This document shows, piece after piece, positions 54,100 through 64,000 of a stretch of 64,000 nt of DNA; position 1 is the stretch's first letter; each line of letters begins with the position of its first letter. The DNA lies in NCBI GenBank assembly GCA_032717465.1, contig CM064732.1:35234323-35298322 (forward strand), written 5' to 3'. The DNA is from Coenobita brevimanus. Lineage: Eukaryota > Arthropoda > Malacostraca > Decapoda > Coenobitidae. The notes beneath the pieces are model-generated. The model had not been told where the DNA came from. It searched no databases and saw nothing but the letters and a program-made list of their open reading frames with translations. The position numbers and the translations under genes were made by a program.

Positions 54100-55200
54100 A
54101 ATCAGTAATAGCAGAAGTCCACAACCACTGCTGCAGATATTGAGGCCATAAAAGGCAGACACCCAGAACCACCTCTGCCGCATCTACCACATTTACTTCA
54201 ACTACTAATACTTTCGCTGGTACCACGACCACCACAATTATCACCACATATACTTCTTGTGGTATCAAAGCTACCCTAAGACACCAAGACAAACACAACT
54301 AACACAACCATAACAACATAAGAACCACACTTACCGCAATAAAACATCAGAAATATCACAAAACACCATAGCAACCACAAGTACGATAACCAGCATCTCA
54401 TACCAGAAACTTCAATCACAGCACACCACTCCAGCACCACAACAAACACAACGCATCATAGCAATCCCCCCTACTGCAAACACGCCACAAGCAACGCACC
54501 ACAGCACCTACCACAACACGCCACATTTATCGCAACTAATTGTTAACAGTAACAACGACGTTATATCACTCAAAACCACAACTATGCTCAATTCTTTTTT
54601 CCTCTTTTTTATTTCTTTCTTTTTTTTTTTTTATCGAGGCGAAGATGCACTTGACAGATTGGTGATGATTGGCTGACTGTAACATTAATCCATAATCTCT
54701 TTACTTGTTAGCATTATTAACTGACGTAATATATATCTGAGGGAGAAATTTGGGTTAGTTAATAAGTTATTCAGACATGCTGCATTCAGCCAATCATTAC
54801 CAACCTGTCAAATGCATCTTCGCATCGATTTAAAAAAAAAAAAAAATGAGCATCTTGACAGCCATCACAATTATCACAATAAATTCCAAAACAACCACAA
54901 CAAACGCTATATATACCATACCTACAGCCAGTAAACAGAGAAAGTATACCACAATAAATGCCATAATTACTACGACTGTCACATCACTCCACAATAACCA
55001 CAACTACCATAGCCAAAGCTTTGGAACGACGACAGTTAATACAAAAGAGCCTCAAAACTGCCACACCAACCGCAACTAAATACAACACTCCCAACCACCG
55101 CAACAAAGGAACACAAAAATACACCTACAAGACGCCACAGCTACCAAAACTAACAACTAAACTCAAACAGCCACAACCACCATTCTCTTTTACGGAGTAA
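54100..55200. repeat. ACA/ACC triplet-rich degenerate repeat
   Basis: CAACCACAACC, CACCACAA and ACAACAAAC words dominate on both sides of a foldback element at 54619-54846. No gene. Confidence 0.7.
54619..54846. mobile_element. Foldback MITE with ~54-bp inverted arms and poly(T)/poly(A) ends
   Basis: Left arm 54631-54684 and right arm 54779-54832 are inverted copies, about 85-90% identical, sharing 'CGAAGATGCA(C/T)TTGACAG' and 'ATGATTGGCTGA'. Outside the arms lie T12 on the left and A14 on the right, extending the symmetry. The central region of about 95 bp is not symmetric. It sits in the triplet-rich tract, which continues on both sides. Confidence 0.8.
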
Positions 55201-55220
55201 TCTCACCACTCAGTGATAAA

Positions 55221-55748
<528 letters not shown>

Positions 55749-55854
55749 AAGGTCATGATTTTATTACCAGTTGCTTTCTACATCTAGGGATATGTGGGTA
55801 AAAATAGACTGTCTTAATCATTTGAAACCTTTACCAGACCTTTCATATTCTTAC

Positions 55855-56289
55855 ACCTGGTCCCCCCTCCCTCTCATGCTGTTCCCCTCCCTCTCACACT
55901 TCCACATTGCCTCGTCCTTCCCAATCATATCCCCTCCCTCACACACTCTACCTCTTGCTCATATGCCGTCACCCTTTCACATTCTTCTTTCCCCTTCCTC
56001 TGGCACACACTCTCATTGTCCCCTCTCCCTCCCACATTCTCATATATTGTCCCAGTTCCTCTCTCACTCTCCCACACTCACCTATTCCCTTTCAAACTTT
56101 TGCACACTGTTCCCCAACCTAAAACAAGTTCAAACTCTCCATCTGCCTTATACACTCTCAGCCTGTCACTCTCCCTAACTCATCCTCGGTATGTCCATCT
56201 ACCCCACAGACTCTCAGCGTTTCCCTCCCTTTAACGTCTTCAGTATGTCACTTTCCCTAATACTGTAATTTTTTTTTTTTTTTTTTTTA
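55855..56289. repeat. Pyrimidine-rich degenerate minisatellite ending in poly(T)
   Basis: CTCCCTCTCACACTC-type words and 'ACTCTCAGC(C/G)TGTC' variants, ending in a T run at about 56269-56289. The same words recur at 60560-60900. Confidence 0.7.
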
Positions 56290-57349
56290 TCTCCACGGGC
56301 ACTCTGTGTGTAAAAAAATATTTCAGGGTCTGCCAAGGGCCTAACCTAGATAGCATATCACCCTCAGTTTATTCACCTGCTACTATAGATAACGTAAATT
56401 TTTGTTTTAACTGAGTAGTTAATATTCAACAAATATATCTAAATTGCTTGAAATCTTAGGGCTTGATCAGTTTTTTAAAGTTGTGGTTAAAGTGCTTGAC
56501 AAGCAGGCAAATCAATGATAAATGAGACAAGAAACAAGTACTTAGAGGGTAGAACAGGGAGCCCTGTAATTGGTATACGGGCCAAGAAATGGAATTTACC
56601 GTCGTTGACCTTCGACAGACTGTTCTCAAAACTGACTACCATGGCCCTGGTCTAATGCTCAACCCTTCTATCACATTTGATTAAATGAGATCAGAGATGT
56701 TTAAACATTACTTTGTCTCTTGGCCGGGATCTTTGACATATTGTTGATAAAATTAGGTTCTCTGAACATTTTCTGACCCTCAGCCATTCCACAATTTAAA
56801 TCTGATCGAAATCATTTGAGTATAAAGCCAGATGTACACCAGTTACAATATGCAGCTGGTTCTGAATCACATGGTTTTTTATCATTATTCGTATTCTGAT
56901 ACATTTTCATCCACAGATTTTTCATTTTTTATGGTTTTTGGTTTAAATTTGTCGCTTTCCCCTCCGTCTAAACCACATGTTTCCTCTGGTGGTTCAAATT
57001 TTCTTTTGATTTTGTTGTTGCATTTCAATAAAAAAGTTTTATGATTATGATGATAGCCATAAAGAGATGCAGACAGAAATAACGAGAGAGAGAGAGAAAA
57101 AAAAAAGAGTTTAATACACAACCGCTTTAGAGGAGGAAAATGCATTAAATAACCGTAAGAAAAAAAAAAAAAAAAAAGAGCTGAGATGAGAAACATGGAA
57201 AGGTTAAAGAGAGAATATTACATCCACAGAAAAAAAAGCAGATCAGAGAGAGAAGAAAACAAAATAAGACTGGCAAAAGAAACATAAATAATAAAATGCA
57301 TAAAATTACATAACTGACAAAAAAAAAAAAACTAGGTAAATAAGTCTAT

Positions 57350-57392
<43 letters not shown>

Positions 57393-58570
57393 CACACACA
57401 CACACACACCAAGTATAATGCTGCACACATCGAACTACCTGTGCCCCGGTGTAATTATGGAATTAAAGATTTACTTACTCAACCCATTAGTGCCTCGGGT
57501 TCCTGTGTGAGGGATTGTGCTAGATGGATACCAAGCATACCGCCCTCCGCCTATCGACTCATTGTCGTGAAGATCTTAGGTTCCTCCACGGGGTTCTCCC
57601 CTTTATTAACATTTGAAAACTCCCAGATCCATCCTGTGTTGTGGACAGTGTGAGAATGGGTTAATATCAGTCTAAATGAATGGGGATATTATATAAATCA
57701 AGTGGCATTTTGAAGTGGTGAAAGAGAATAAAACAAACTGTATATAAGCTTTAGAACTAGTATGTTTACCTGGTTGTTAAACACTAAATAATAAAAAAAT
57801 ATATATATAACACAACCATAATCTGTCAAACCTTTGGTTTGTAGCCTAAACACAATCATTAATAAGTTTGAGGCTGTTGCTGGTGCCTAGCAATGATTCT
57901 GTCAGTGCAGAAGGGGATCTCTGATTCTAATATCACCTATGAATTTGCACGATTAGCTAATGACTATTGCATCCCTACATACACCCCTGTGTCTGGACAT
58001 CTCATACTGTGACCATGAATTAGGATAAAATTTCTAATGCGCTTGAATGACTAGTGACAACCAAGGTATATACTGCATTTAATATTTAACCATACTCGAG
58101 TGTGTGAAGAACATAGAGTTTGTCTAATTGGTCACACGTCGGCTAGAGCTTCAATTTTGCTGGATCAAAATAAAACTCTCAGCACATAGATATAGTCTTT
58201 ACTTATTCACAGAATTAATGTTATAAGGTATTTATTTCCAATCTGGAGTTATTTTCATCCACATCAAACTTTTCACTTCCCTTCGTGCAGCTTGTCTTTA
58301 GAGAAAAGTTTTGCCAACTTTTCCCGAAAGCCGTAACTAGAGACATTAAACAGTTGAATTCTTTTTGTATAAATAACATGAGAAAGCAGAATTAAACATT
58401 AATATATCATATTTTCCATTAGTAAGCAGACTTCTGTAATAAAAAGACCTATGCCGCACGATTGTGCTTTTGTTCAATTTGACATGCCATCCTATCCCTT
58501 ACGATCGATAAAGACACACAAAAAACTGGGGGAGGGTAACTCCGCCCCTTTGGTGACGTATTTGGGATCA
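56290..58570. other. Intergenic spacer
   Basis: No gene recognised. A compound (CT)n(CA)n repeat lies at 57353-57409. Open frames of up to 103 codons are low-complexity or featureless. Confidence 0.5.
57353..57409. repeat. Compound (CT)n(CA)n microsatellite
   Basis: About 19 CT followed by about 9 CA dinucleotides. Confidence 0.95.
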
Positions 58571-58622
58571 GACCAATGAGAGGTAGAATGTTTGGGATTG
58601 TATGGCATGATTGGCTCCCTAA

Positions 58623-58652
58623 GGTGGGGGAGAAGGAACTCCCCCCACCACC
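58623..58652. repeat. Short G/C-rich hairpin
   Basis: GGTGGGGGAG and CTCCCCCCACC form an inverted repeat with a seven-base loop, followed by about 200 bp of C-rich low complexity (58700-58860). Confidence 0.6.
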
Positions 58653-59269
58653 GTCACTTTACCTCCCTCAGTCCCATTGCATCATCTCCACATTGTCCCC
58701 TCCCAACCAACACATACCTCAACATACCCCCTACAGCGTTGTGTGCACAGGAACCCTTCTCCCCTTTCCCTCCTCCCCCCCTCCCCCCCTCCTCCCCTAT
58801 CCCTTCTCTCCTATCCCTCCATCCTCCTCCCCCCTCCAGCCACACACACTCCACCTCCACTTTTCGCCTGGCTTGTTTTGTTGCTATATGCACATACCAG
58901 ACTGACATTTCATGCCTAGGGAACACTTCACATTGACATTAGTTATGTACAGTATATATATAATTATTTACCATAAATAATGCATTTTCTGTACATTTTT
59001 TATTTTTGCCCATGGGAGATTGGTAACTTTTTTGCATCTTTGACAGGTGATTGTGCGATAGCTATTTGGTCAATCTGGTTGAAACACACATTTTCAGGTG
59101 TGTAAATTCAGTCTCTTGAAATGTGGAAGGCAAATTTTTTCCTGGGTGAAAGCCGAAAAATCGACCCTGTTTTGCGGCTGGAGGGACAGACCTGCTGAGC
59201 AAATTGCGTACTTTAGGGGTTAACAAGAAAATCATGAAAAATCAAGAAAGAGCACTCAGAAGGAGCTGC

Positions 59270-59396
59270 AGCGGCAACCACCAACTTGTCTTAGGGCCGA
59301 AATTCTATTCTGTGACCTTGAACATCCACAGAATACTCTCAAGTCAGAATCACTTAATTTTTGCCCAGCCCAGAAGCCTTCCACCAGTTTAAGTTG

Positions 59397-59428
<32 letters not shown>

Positions 59429-60300
59429 GAACCTAATTTGGCCAGTAATCTTAACAGTTGACCTTTCCCTGTGACCTTGACTTTTGGCCGATTCTTCTCG
59501 GTATCGACTCAATTTTTCCTTGTTTTTACCTGAACCCTTTCACAGTGTCAATGGTTCTAAAAATCACAATGTCATCCTTTAGGGTGATCATCAACTTTAC
59601 CAACAAGCTTCATTTAAATCAGGTCAGAACTGTTTCTCTGATTTTGTTCACACACTGACACAAAAATCGAAGCTTGGCCTTGGTCTGTGAACTTGATCTT
59701 GGGCTGCTTAGTCTCGAAATTAAATCCCTTCCTTCTTGGCAGCTCCTAAACCCTTCCACCGGGATTGGTAATCATATTTAAACGGAACTGACCTTGTCCT
59801 CTGACTCTGTCTTTTGTCCTTTCCATATAACTGAATTTTGACTGATTGTTTTCAGAATTGAATCCTAGTATTTTTTTTTTCTTACTCTTGACATTTTCAA
59901 CGTTTGGTGTAAATATTACCTTGCTCTGTGACCTTCACCTTTGATCTTTCTTCAGAAAACACTAGATATTTATTCCCTGCCTGACCATCATCCATTCCAC
60001 CAACTACGGCATAACTCGAACAAAGACTTAGCCATTTTAATAGTATTGCCCCACGGAACTAGATTTGACCTTGTCCTGTGACCTTCACGTTTGACTAATT
60101 GTTCTCGAAACTGAATAGCTTCACTCTTGTCTTACCCTCAATCGTTTCTCCCGGTCTGGTTAAAAATGGACAAAACTTTTACATCTGCCATTGCTAAGTC
60201 AGTGTTTGACCTAGCCCCGTGACCTAGAAAAAAACCTTCACTGTTATTCGCCCATCCCTCCACCAAGTTGAAATAAAATCGAATACAAGGTTTTTGAGTT
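59270..60300. repeat. Diverged tandem array with TGTGACCTTGACC-type cores
   Basis: Roughly six or seven units of about 130-170 bp. Each contains a core such as 'CTGTGACCTTGACTTTTGGC' (about 59470), 'CTGTGACCTTCACCTTTGAT' (about 59928) or 'CTGTGACCTTCACGTTTGAC' (about 60078), then 'TTCTC(G/A)AAACTGAAT' and CCTTCCACC-like words. A 28-base A run lies at about 59397-59424. No reading frame. Confidence 0.7.
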
Positions 60301-60559
60301 ATTTAATTCACATACTCACACAGACATCAAGACAGGCACAAACACTCTTGTCCATCGAAAAATGACATAATTTCACGAATACGCAGTGCAGATGGAAGAG
60401 ACAGAGAAGGGAACAAGGTTAAGGAAAATGCAAATGAAAAAGACAGTAAAATGAAGCAGAATGAGGTAGAGCTTACAGTTTCATTTTTTTCTCCTTCCAT
60501 TTGGCATAACCTCCCTGGCAGTTCTGAGCAATCCAGTTGGGGTCTGCGGACCCTTGTTT

Positions 60560-60900
60560 AAGAAGCGCTGCATTAACACACCCTCAGCCTATCCCTTTCC
60601 CTAACACACTTTCAATCTGTCCCTTTCCCTGTAACTCCCTCAGTCTGTCATCTGCTCTCTCTTTTCCCATTCTTTTTTCTCACCCCTCTTTTTCTCCACC
60701 TCCCTCTAACACACTCCCACTCCTTCATATTCACGCTCCTTCTCTCACACTCCCGCTCCGTTTTTTCACATTCTCCTCTCCCTCTCTTTCACACTTTCCC
60801 ATCTCTCTCGAAATCATACACCTCTCTCTCACCCCCCCCCCTCCTATCACACACTCCCTCTTCCTGTCCTCTTCCTTCTCTCAGTCTGCCAAATTCCGCC
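60560..60900. repeat. Pyrimidine-rich degenerate minisatellite
   Basis: ACACTCCC, TCCCTTTCCCT and CTCTCTCACAC variants like those at 55.9-56.3 kb. Confidence 0.7.
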
Positions 60901-60969
60901 AAACTCCATCCTCAAGTAAACACAGGCGACCACTTGTCCCCCTTGGGCGATATTCTCTGGACCTGAATT

Positions 60970-61265
60970 ACCCTCTTGCGGTGGAAGTGCTGGACAAGGT
61001 TAATTGTACATGCTGTAGTAAGTATGGTTTTTGTAGCTGTTGTGCTAGAACTGGTGGCCAAAGCTTGACATGATTTTTGTGGTAGGTGGAGTTGTTGTGA
61101 ATGTTATAATTGTTTTGATAACGTGATTACCGAAATTAAGTTTGCTTATTGTAATTGGTATGGGTCTGTGGTTGCTGTGGCTGTTGTGGTAGAAGTGACT
61201 GCCATGTTAGGTATGGCTTGTCTGACAGGTGTGGTTATTGTCCTAGATGTGGTTGGTATATAATA
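60970..61265. repeat. TGG/TGT-rich imperfect triplet repeat
   Basis: Repeated GTTGTGGTA, TGCTGTGG and GGTGTGG words. The 178-codon frame ending here is low-complexity. Confidence 0.55.
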
Positions 61266-61377
61266 AACTGGATCCAGATCCAAAAGGTTACTGATCTGTG
61301 CTGTAATCATTTTATCTTCTCCGCAAGAATGGCTAGTAGCTATTCTCTTCCACTGTCAACTCTTGACTCCACTCTTG

Positions 61378-61478
61378 GAGTGGAGAGTTATATGAGAGAG
61401 TTGTGTGTGAGTTTGTGGGAGGGGAATATATTGATAGGGGACAGGGCGACAAGAAGACGATATGTTCGCTCGATATGA
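61378..61478 (+). mobile_element. RTE LINE 3' terminal coding fragment
   Basis: Reads 'VESYMRELCVSLW' and 'GDRATRRRYVRSI', matching the C-terminus of the RTE at 8340-8430 ('VERYMREGGVSWEQ' and 'GDRATWRRFVCG'). The DNA shares 'GGGGACAGGGCGAC' and 'TATATGAGAGAG'. Only about 100 bp is recognisable. Confidence 0.7.
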
Positions 61479-61489
61479 AAATGAAGGTG

Positions 61490-62040
61490 AGCCGGGGATG
61501 GACAAATATGTTCTAGTGAGAAACACAGCGAGGATCCTTAACAAAACACAGAATTATAGTAAGCAGTAACCGTGCTCAGACTCACTTGTGATAGTACGTA
61601 AAAAACAGATGCCGAAAAGCAGATAACAATCCTTCGGTCGTCAGCCAAAGAGTGCGATCATGACTGGAGGCATAGGCACATGAAGAAGCACATGCAGTGA
61701 CAGGTCGTGGACATTCAAGAATGGGACATCAGTGTGTAAAGAACAGTGTCTGGCATCTTTGTTCATTCGTTCATTTAGAGACTGAAATTTCAGCTATCGT
61801 GCACATTGTGCTAAAAGACTAACGTTAAAAAAAAGATGGGTTAACTAATACCACCTACCATGCGGTCTCCAAGACACACACTGACACCAAACTTGAAATG
61901 GATCTGCTCCGACGTACCGGACATGCACATGCGAAGTTTCAACTCATTTCACCCAGCCATATGACCTGTAGAGGTTTCCCAATGACTAGCAGAAATGGAT
62001 TTTAAAAAAACTGCATGTGGCTCACGCGCAGCTGACTACA
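61490..62040. other. Spacer, unrecognised, partly repeat-like
   Basis: No gene. 61890-61985 has 'GCGAAGTTTCAACTCATTTC' followed by ACCCAGCCAT, resembling words in the 339-bp tandem unit at 22.5-23.0 kb. Confidence 0.4.
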
Positions 62041-62044
62041 CGCA

Positions 62045-64000
62045 ATTCTCTGACTAAATATATCTGTGCTGTTTACTTATCCCCTAATTCTACTATCAAA
62101 AATTCTTAGACTATCTTACTTCTACGATGGAACACATTCTATCCATTTCTCCTTTCTCTGAAATCTCCATTCTAGGAGATTTCAATGTTCATCACCACCT
62201 TTGGCTCTCCTCTCCTTTCACGGATCCACCTGGTGAACAAGCCTACATCTTTTCTATCCTTAATGACCTAGAGCAGCTTATACAGCACCCTACCCGTATC
62301 CCTGACTGCCTTGGAGAGAGCTCCAACATACTTGACCTCTTCCTCACAACTAATCCTTCTGCTTACTCTGTTAATTTTTCTCTCCGTTGGGCTCCTCCGA
62401 TCACAACCTTATTACCTTACCCTGTCCTATCACTCTGGTATGGCCTGTGGACCCTACAGGGAAACGTCGTCTGTGGCATTTTGGAGCTGCGGACTGGGAG
62501 GCCCTCAGGCAGTACTTCTTTGATTTTCCCTGGAATGATTATTACTTCCATGGCCGGGAGCCATCTGAGTGTGCCTTGCACATTACGGAGGTTATTCTCT
62601 CGGGCAAGGAAGCATACATTCCTTTCTCATATCCTTTGACTAACGCAAGAAAGCCTTGGTTTAATCACACTTATTCTAATGCTGTCCGCAACAAGGAGAG
62701 GGCCTACAAAAGGTACTGGAGCCAACCCACCCCTGAATCACATCATCTTTACATTTCTGCCCGGAATCGTGCTAAGTCTGTTCTTCGCCTCTACTAAAAA
62801 TAATTTCATCCATACTATATGCTCTCAACTCTCCAACTCGAATTCTTCCCGCTCCTTCTGGCACCTTACCAAAAATCTTTCAAACAACTTTACCTCATCA
62901 CCCTTCCCTCGTCTTTTCTACTCTGATGGTTCTGTAGCTATTTCTTCTACTGATAAAGCAGATCTCTTCGCACAGACTTTCTCCTCCAAAATCACCTTAG
63001 ACGATTCCGGTGCTGTTCCTCCATCTCTTCCCCCCTCTGACTTCCTCATGGCTGACATTAAAATTTCTTCAGTTGATGTATTTTCTGCCATCACTGGCCT
63101 CAGTACTAACAAGGCATATGGGCCTGATGGGGTCCCTTCTGTTGTTCTCAAGAACTGTGCTTCTGTGCTTACACCCTGCCTAGGTAAACTCTTTCGCCTT
63201 TGTCTGTCAACTTGTACCTTTCCTTCTTGCTGGAAGTTTGCTCTCATTCAGCCAGTCCCAAAGAAGGGTGACCACTCCCAACCCTCCAACTATCGTCCAA
63301 TTGCTTTAACGTCCTGTATTTCAAAGTTTTCGAGTCAATTCTCAATAGAAAAATTTTAAGGCATCTTTCCTATCACAACCTTCTTTCCGATCGAAAGTAC
63401 GGGTTCCGTCAGGGACGCTCCATTGGCGATCTTCTCACCTACCTTTCAGACTCCTGGTCATCCTCCTTTCGGGACTTTGGCGAAAGCTTTGTCATTGCAC
63501 TTGACATCTCAAAGGCTTTCGATCGAGTCTGGCACAAATCTTTCATTTCCAAACTGCCCTCCTACGGTTTCTATCCTTCTATCTGTGCCTTCATCGCTAG
63601 CTTCCTTTCTGGTCATTCTATAGCCGCTGTTGTAGACGGCCATCGTTCTTCTCCTAGATCTATCAACAGTGGTGTTCCTCAGGGCTCTGTCCTATCACCA
63701 ACTCTCTTCCCTTTTATTCATCAATGATCTTCTAAGCTGTACATCTAACCCTATCCACTCATACGCTGATGACTCCACCCTTCACCTTTCAATTCAGTCC
63801 CGCAACGCCCATCTCAACAGTTACTTCAACAAACGAGGGATGAGGCTATGGCACACCTAATGTCTGACTTGGCTCGTATCTCTGACTGGGGTAAAAATAA
63901 TATGGTTGTTTTTAATGCAGCTAAGACTCAGTTCTTACACCTATCAACCTGACAAAATCTTCCACAGGTATACCCACTAATGTTTAATAATATTCATCTT
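62045..64000 (+). mobile_element. Jockey/CR1-group LINE, copy C, runs off the window end
   Basis: Homology to copy D starts at about 62045 ('AAATATATCTGTGCTG') inside the EN region, so the 5' end is truncated. It continues through the linker and RT regions shared with copies A and B up to the last base of the window, inside 'ACCCACTAATGTTTAATAAT'. Confidence 0.85.
62127..64000 (+). pseudogene. Jockey/CR1-group EN-RT protein, copy C, frameshifted, partial
   Basis: Frame 62127-62639 has EN '[14 protein letters not shown]' and '[13 protein letters not shown]'. A shift near 62385 moves to '[13 protein letters not shown]' (catalytic Asp-His) and on to 'RNRAKSVL'. A second shift near 62795 leads to 'SSRSFWHLTKNLSNNFTS', 'GPDGVPSVVLKNCASVL' and 'VPKKGDHSQPSNYRPIA'. 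A third near 63330 leads into 'RKYGFRQGRSIGDLL', 'FVIALDISKAFDRVWHKS' and 'SGVPQGSVLSPTL'. Then more shifts precede 'HSYADDSTLHLSIQ' and 'MVVFNAAKTQ'. EN catalytic GDFN and SDH and the RT YADD are retained. Several shifts and stops make it inactive. It is the only copy here with recognisable EN, linker and RT together. Confidence 0.85.

Noticed and set aside
57441..57653. 70-codon plus-strand frame as an exon candidate
   Set aside because: No recognisable domain, and no convincing splice or promoter context.
58500..59230. Possible piggyBac-like element ending at TTAGGGGTTAAC near 59212
   Set aside because: Only one candidate end was seen; no matching inverted end or second TTAA could be identified.

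Overview
The window looks like transposon-dense, gene-poor nuclear DNA from an arthropod, most likely a decapod crustacean. That attribution is an inference from the element families (RTE, Jockey/CR1-group, mariner, piggyBac, pogo/Tigger) and the abundance of CA, TA, CT and GA microsatellites. I see no intact host gene, no rRNA and no true tRNA gene. Nearly every protein-like reading frame belongs to a mobile element, and most are broken by frameshifts or stops. The many other long frames are translations of simple repeats.

Layout. 0-3.3 kb: a 150-bp tandem repeat abuts a frameshifted piggyBac transposase gene (minus), then short tandem duplications and a possible Penelope-like terminus. 5.1-8.6 kb: an RTE-type LINE lies in the (TA)n centre of a palindromic element with 61-bp arms. 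9.1-11.4 kb: a mariner with matching ends is split by a 5'-truncated Jockey/CR1-group LINE (copy A). 11.7-12.2 kb: two diverged copies of a tRNA-like SINE. 12.4-16.9 kb: a very long pyrimidine-rich tract with one unrelated insert. 16.9-19.2 kb: a fossil RTE. 19.4-21.1 kb: Jockey-group copy D (5' part only). 21.1-23 kb: GA/GAT-rich DNA and a 339-bp tandem repeat. 23.3-24.1 and 30.4-31.2 kb: two copies of a TTAA-flanked, non-autonomous piggyBac-like element. 24.5-26.5 kb: Jockey-group copy B, with the best open reverse transcriptase frame of that family here. 26.7-27.8 kb: a CAGCTG-rich minisatellite. 28.4-29.9 kb: a decayed cysteine-rich protein gene containing a 39-bp piece of Jockey endonuclease.

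32.4-38.1 kb: a complete LTR retroelement with 1.58-kb LTRs and a 5-bp target duplication. Its interior carries only a gag-like frame and no pol, so it should need enzymes from elsewhere. 38.5-39.5 kb: a pogo/Tigger deletion derivative with a long internal hairpin. 41.0-44.8 kb: a near-full-length but frameshifted piggyBac. 46.4-50.2 kb: a decayed RTE (minus) split by a 0.95-kb terminal-inverted-repeat element whose empty site can be read exactly. 50-61 kb: mainly microsatellites, degenerate minisatellites, a foldback element and an array of TGACC-rich units. 62.0-64.0 kb: Jockey-group copy C, which runs off the window end.

The most notable items are the gag-only LTR element with an in-frame 27-bp minisatellite in both LTRs, the LINE in the (TA)n heart of a palindrome, the nested insertions with readable target duplications, and the 39-bp LINE fragment in an unrelated pseudogene. 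All family calls come from reading translations and repeat structure by eye; no database search or alignment program was run.
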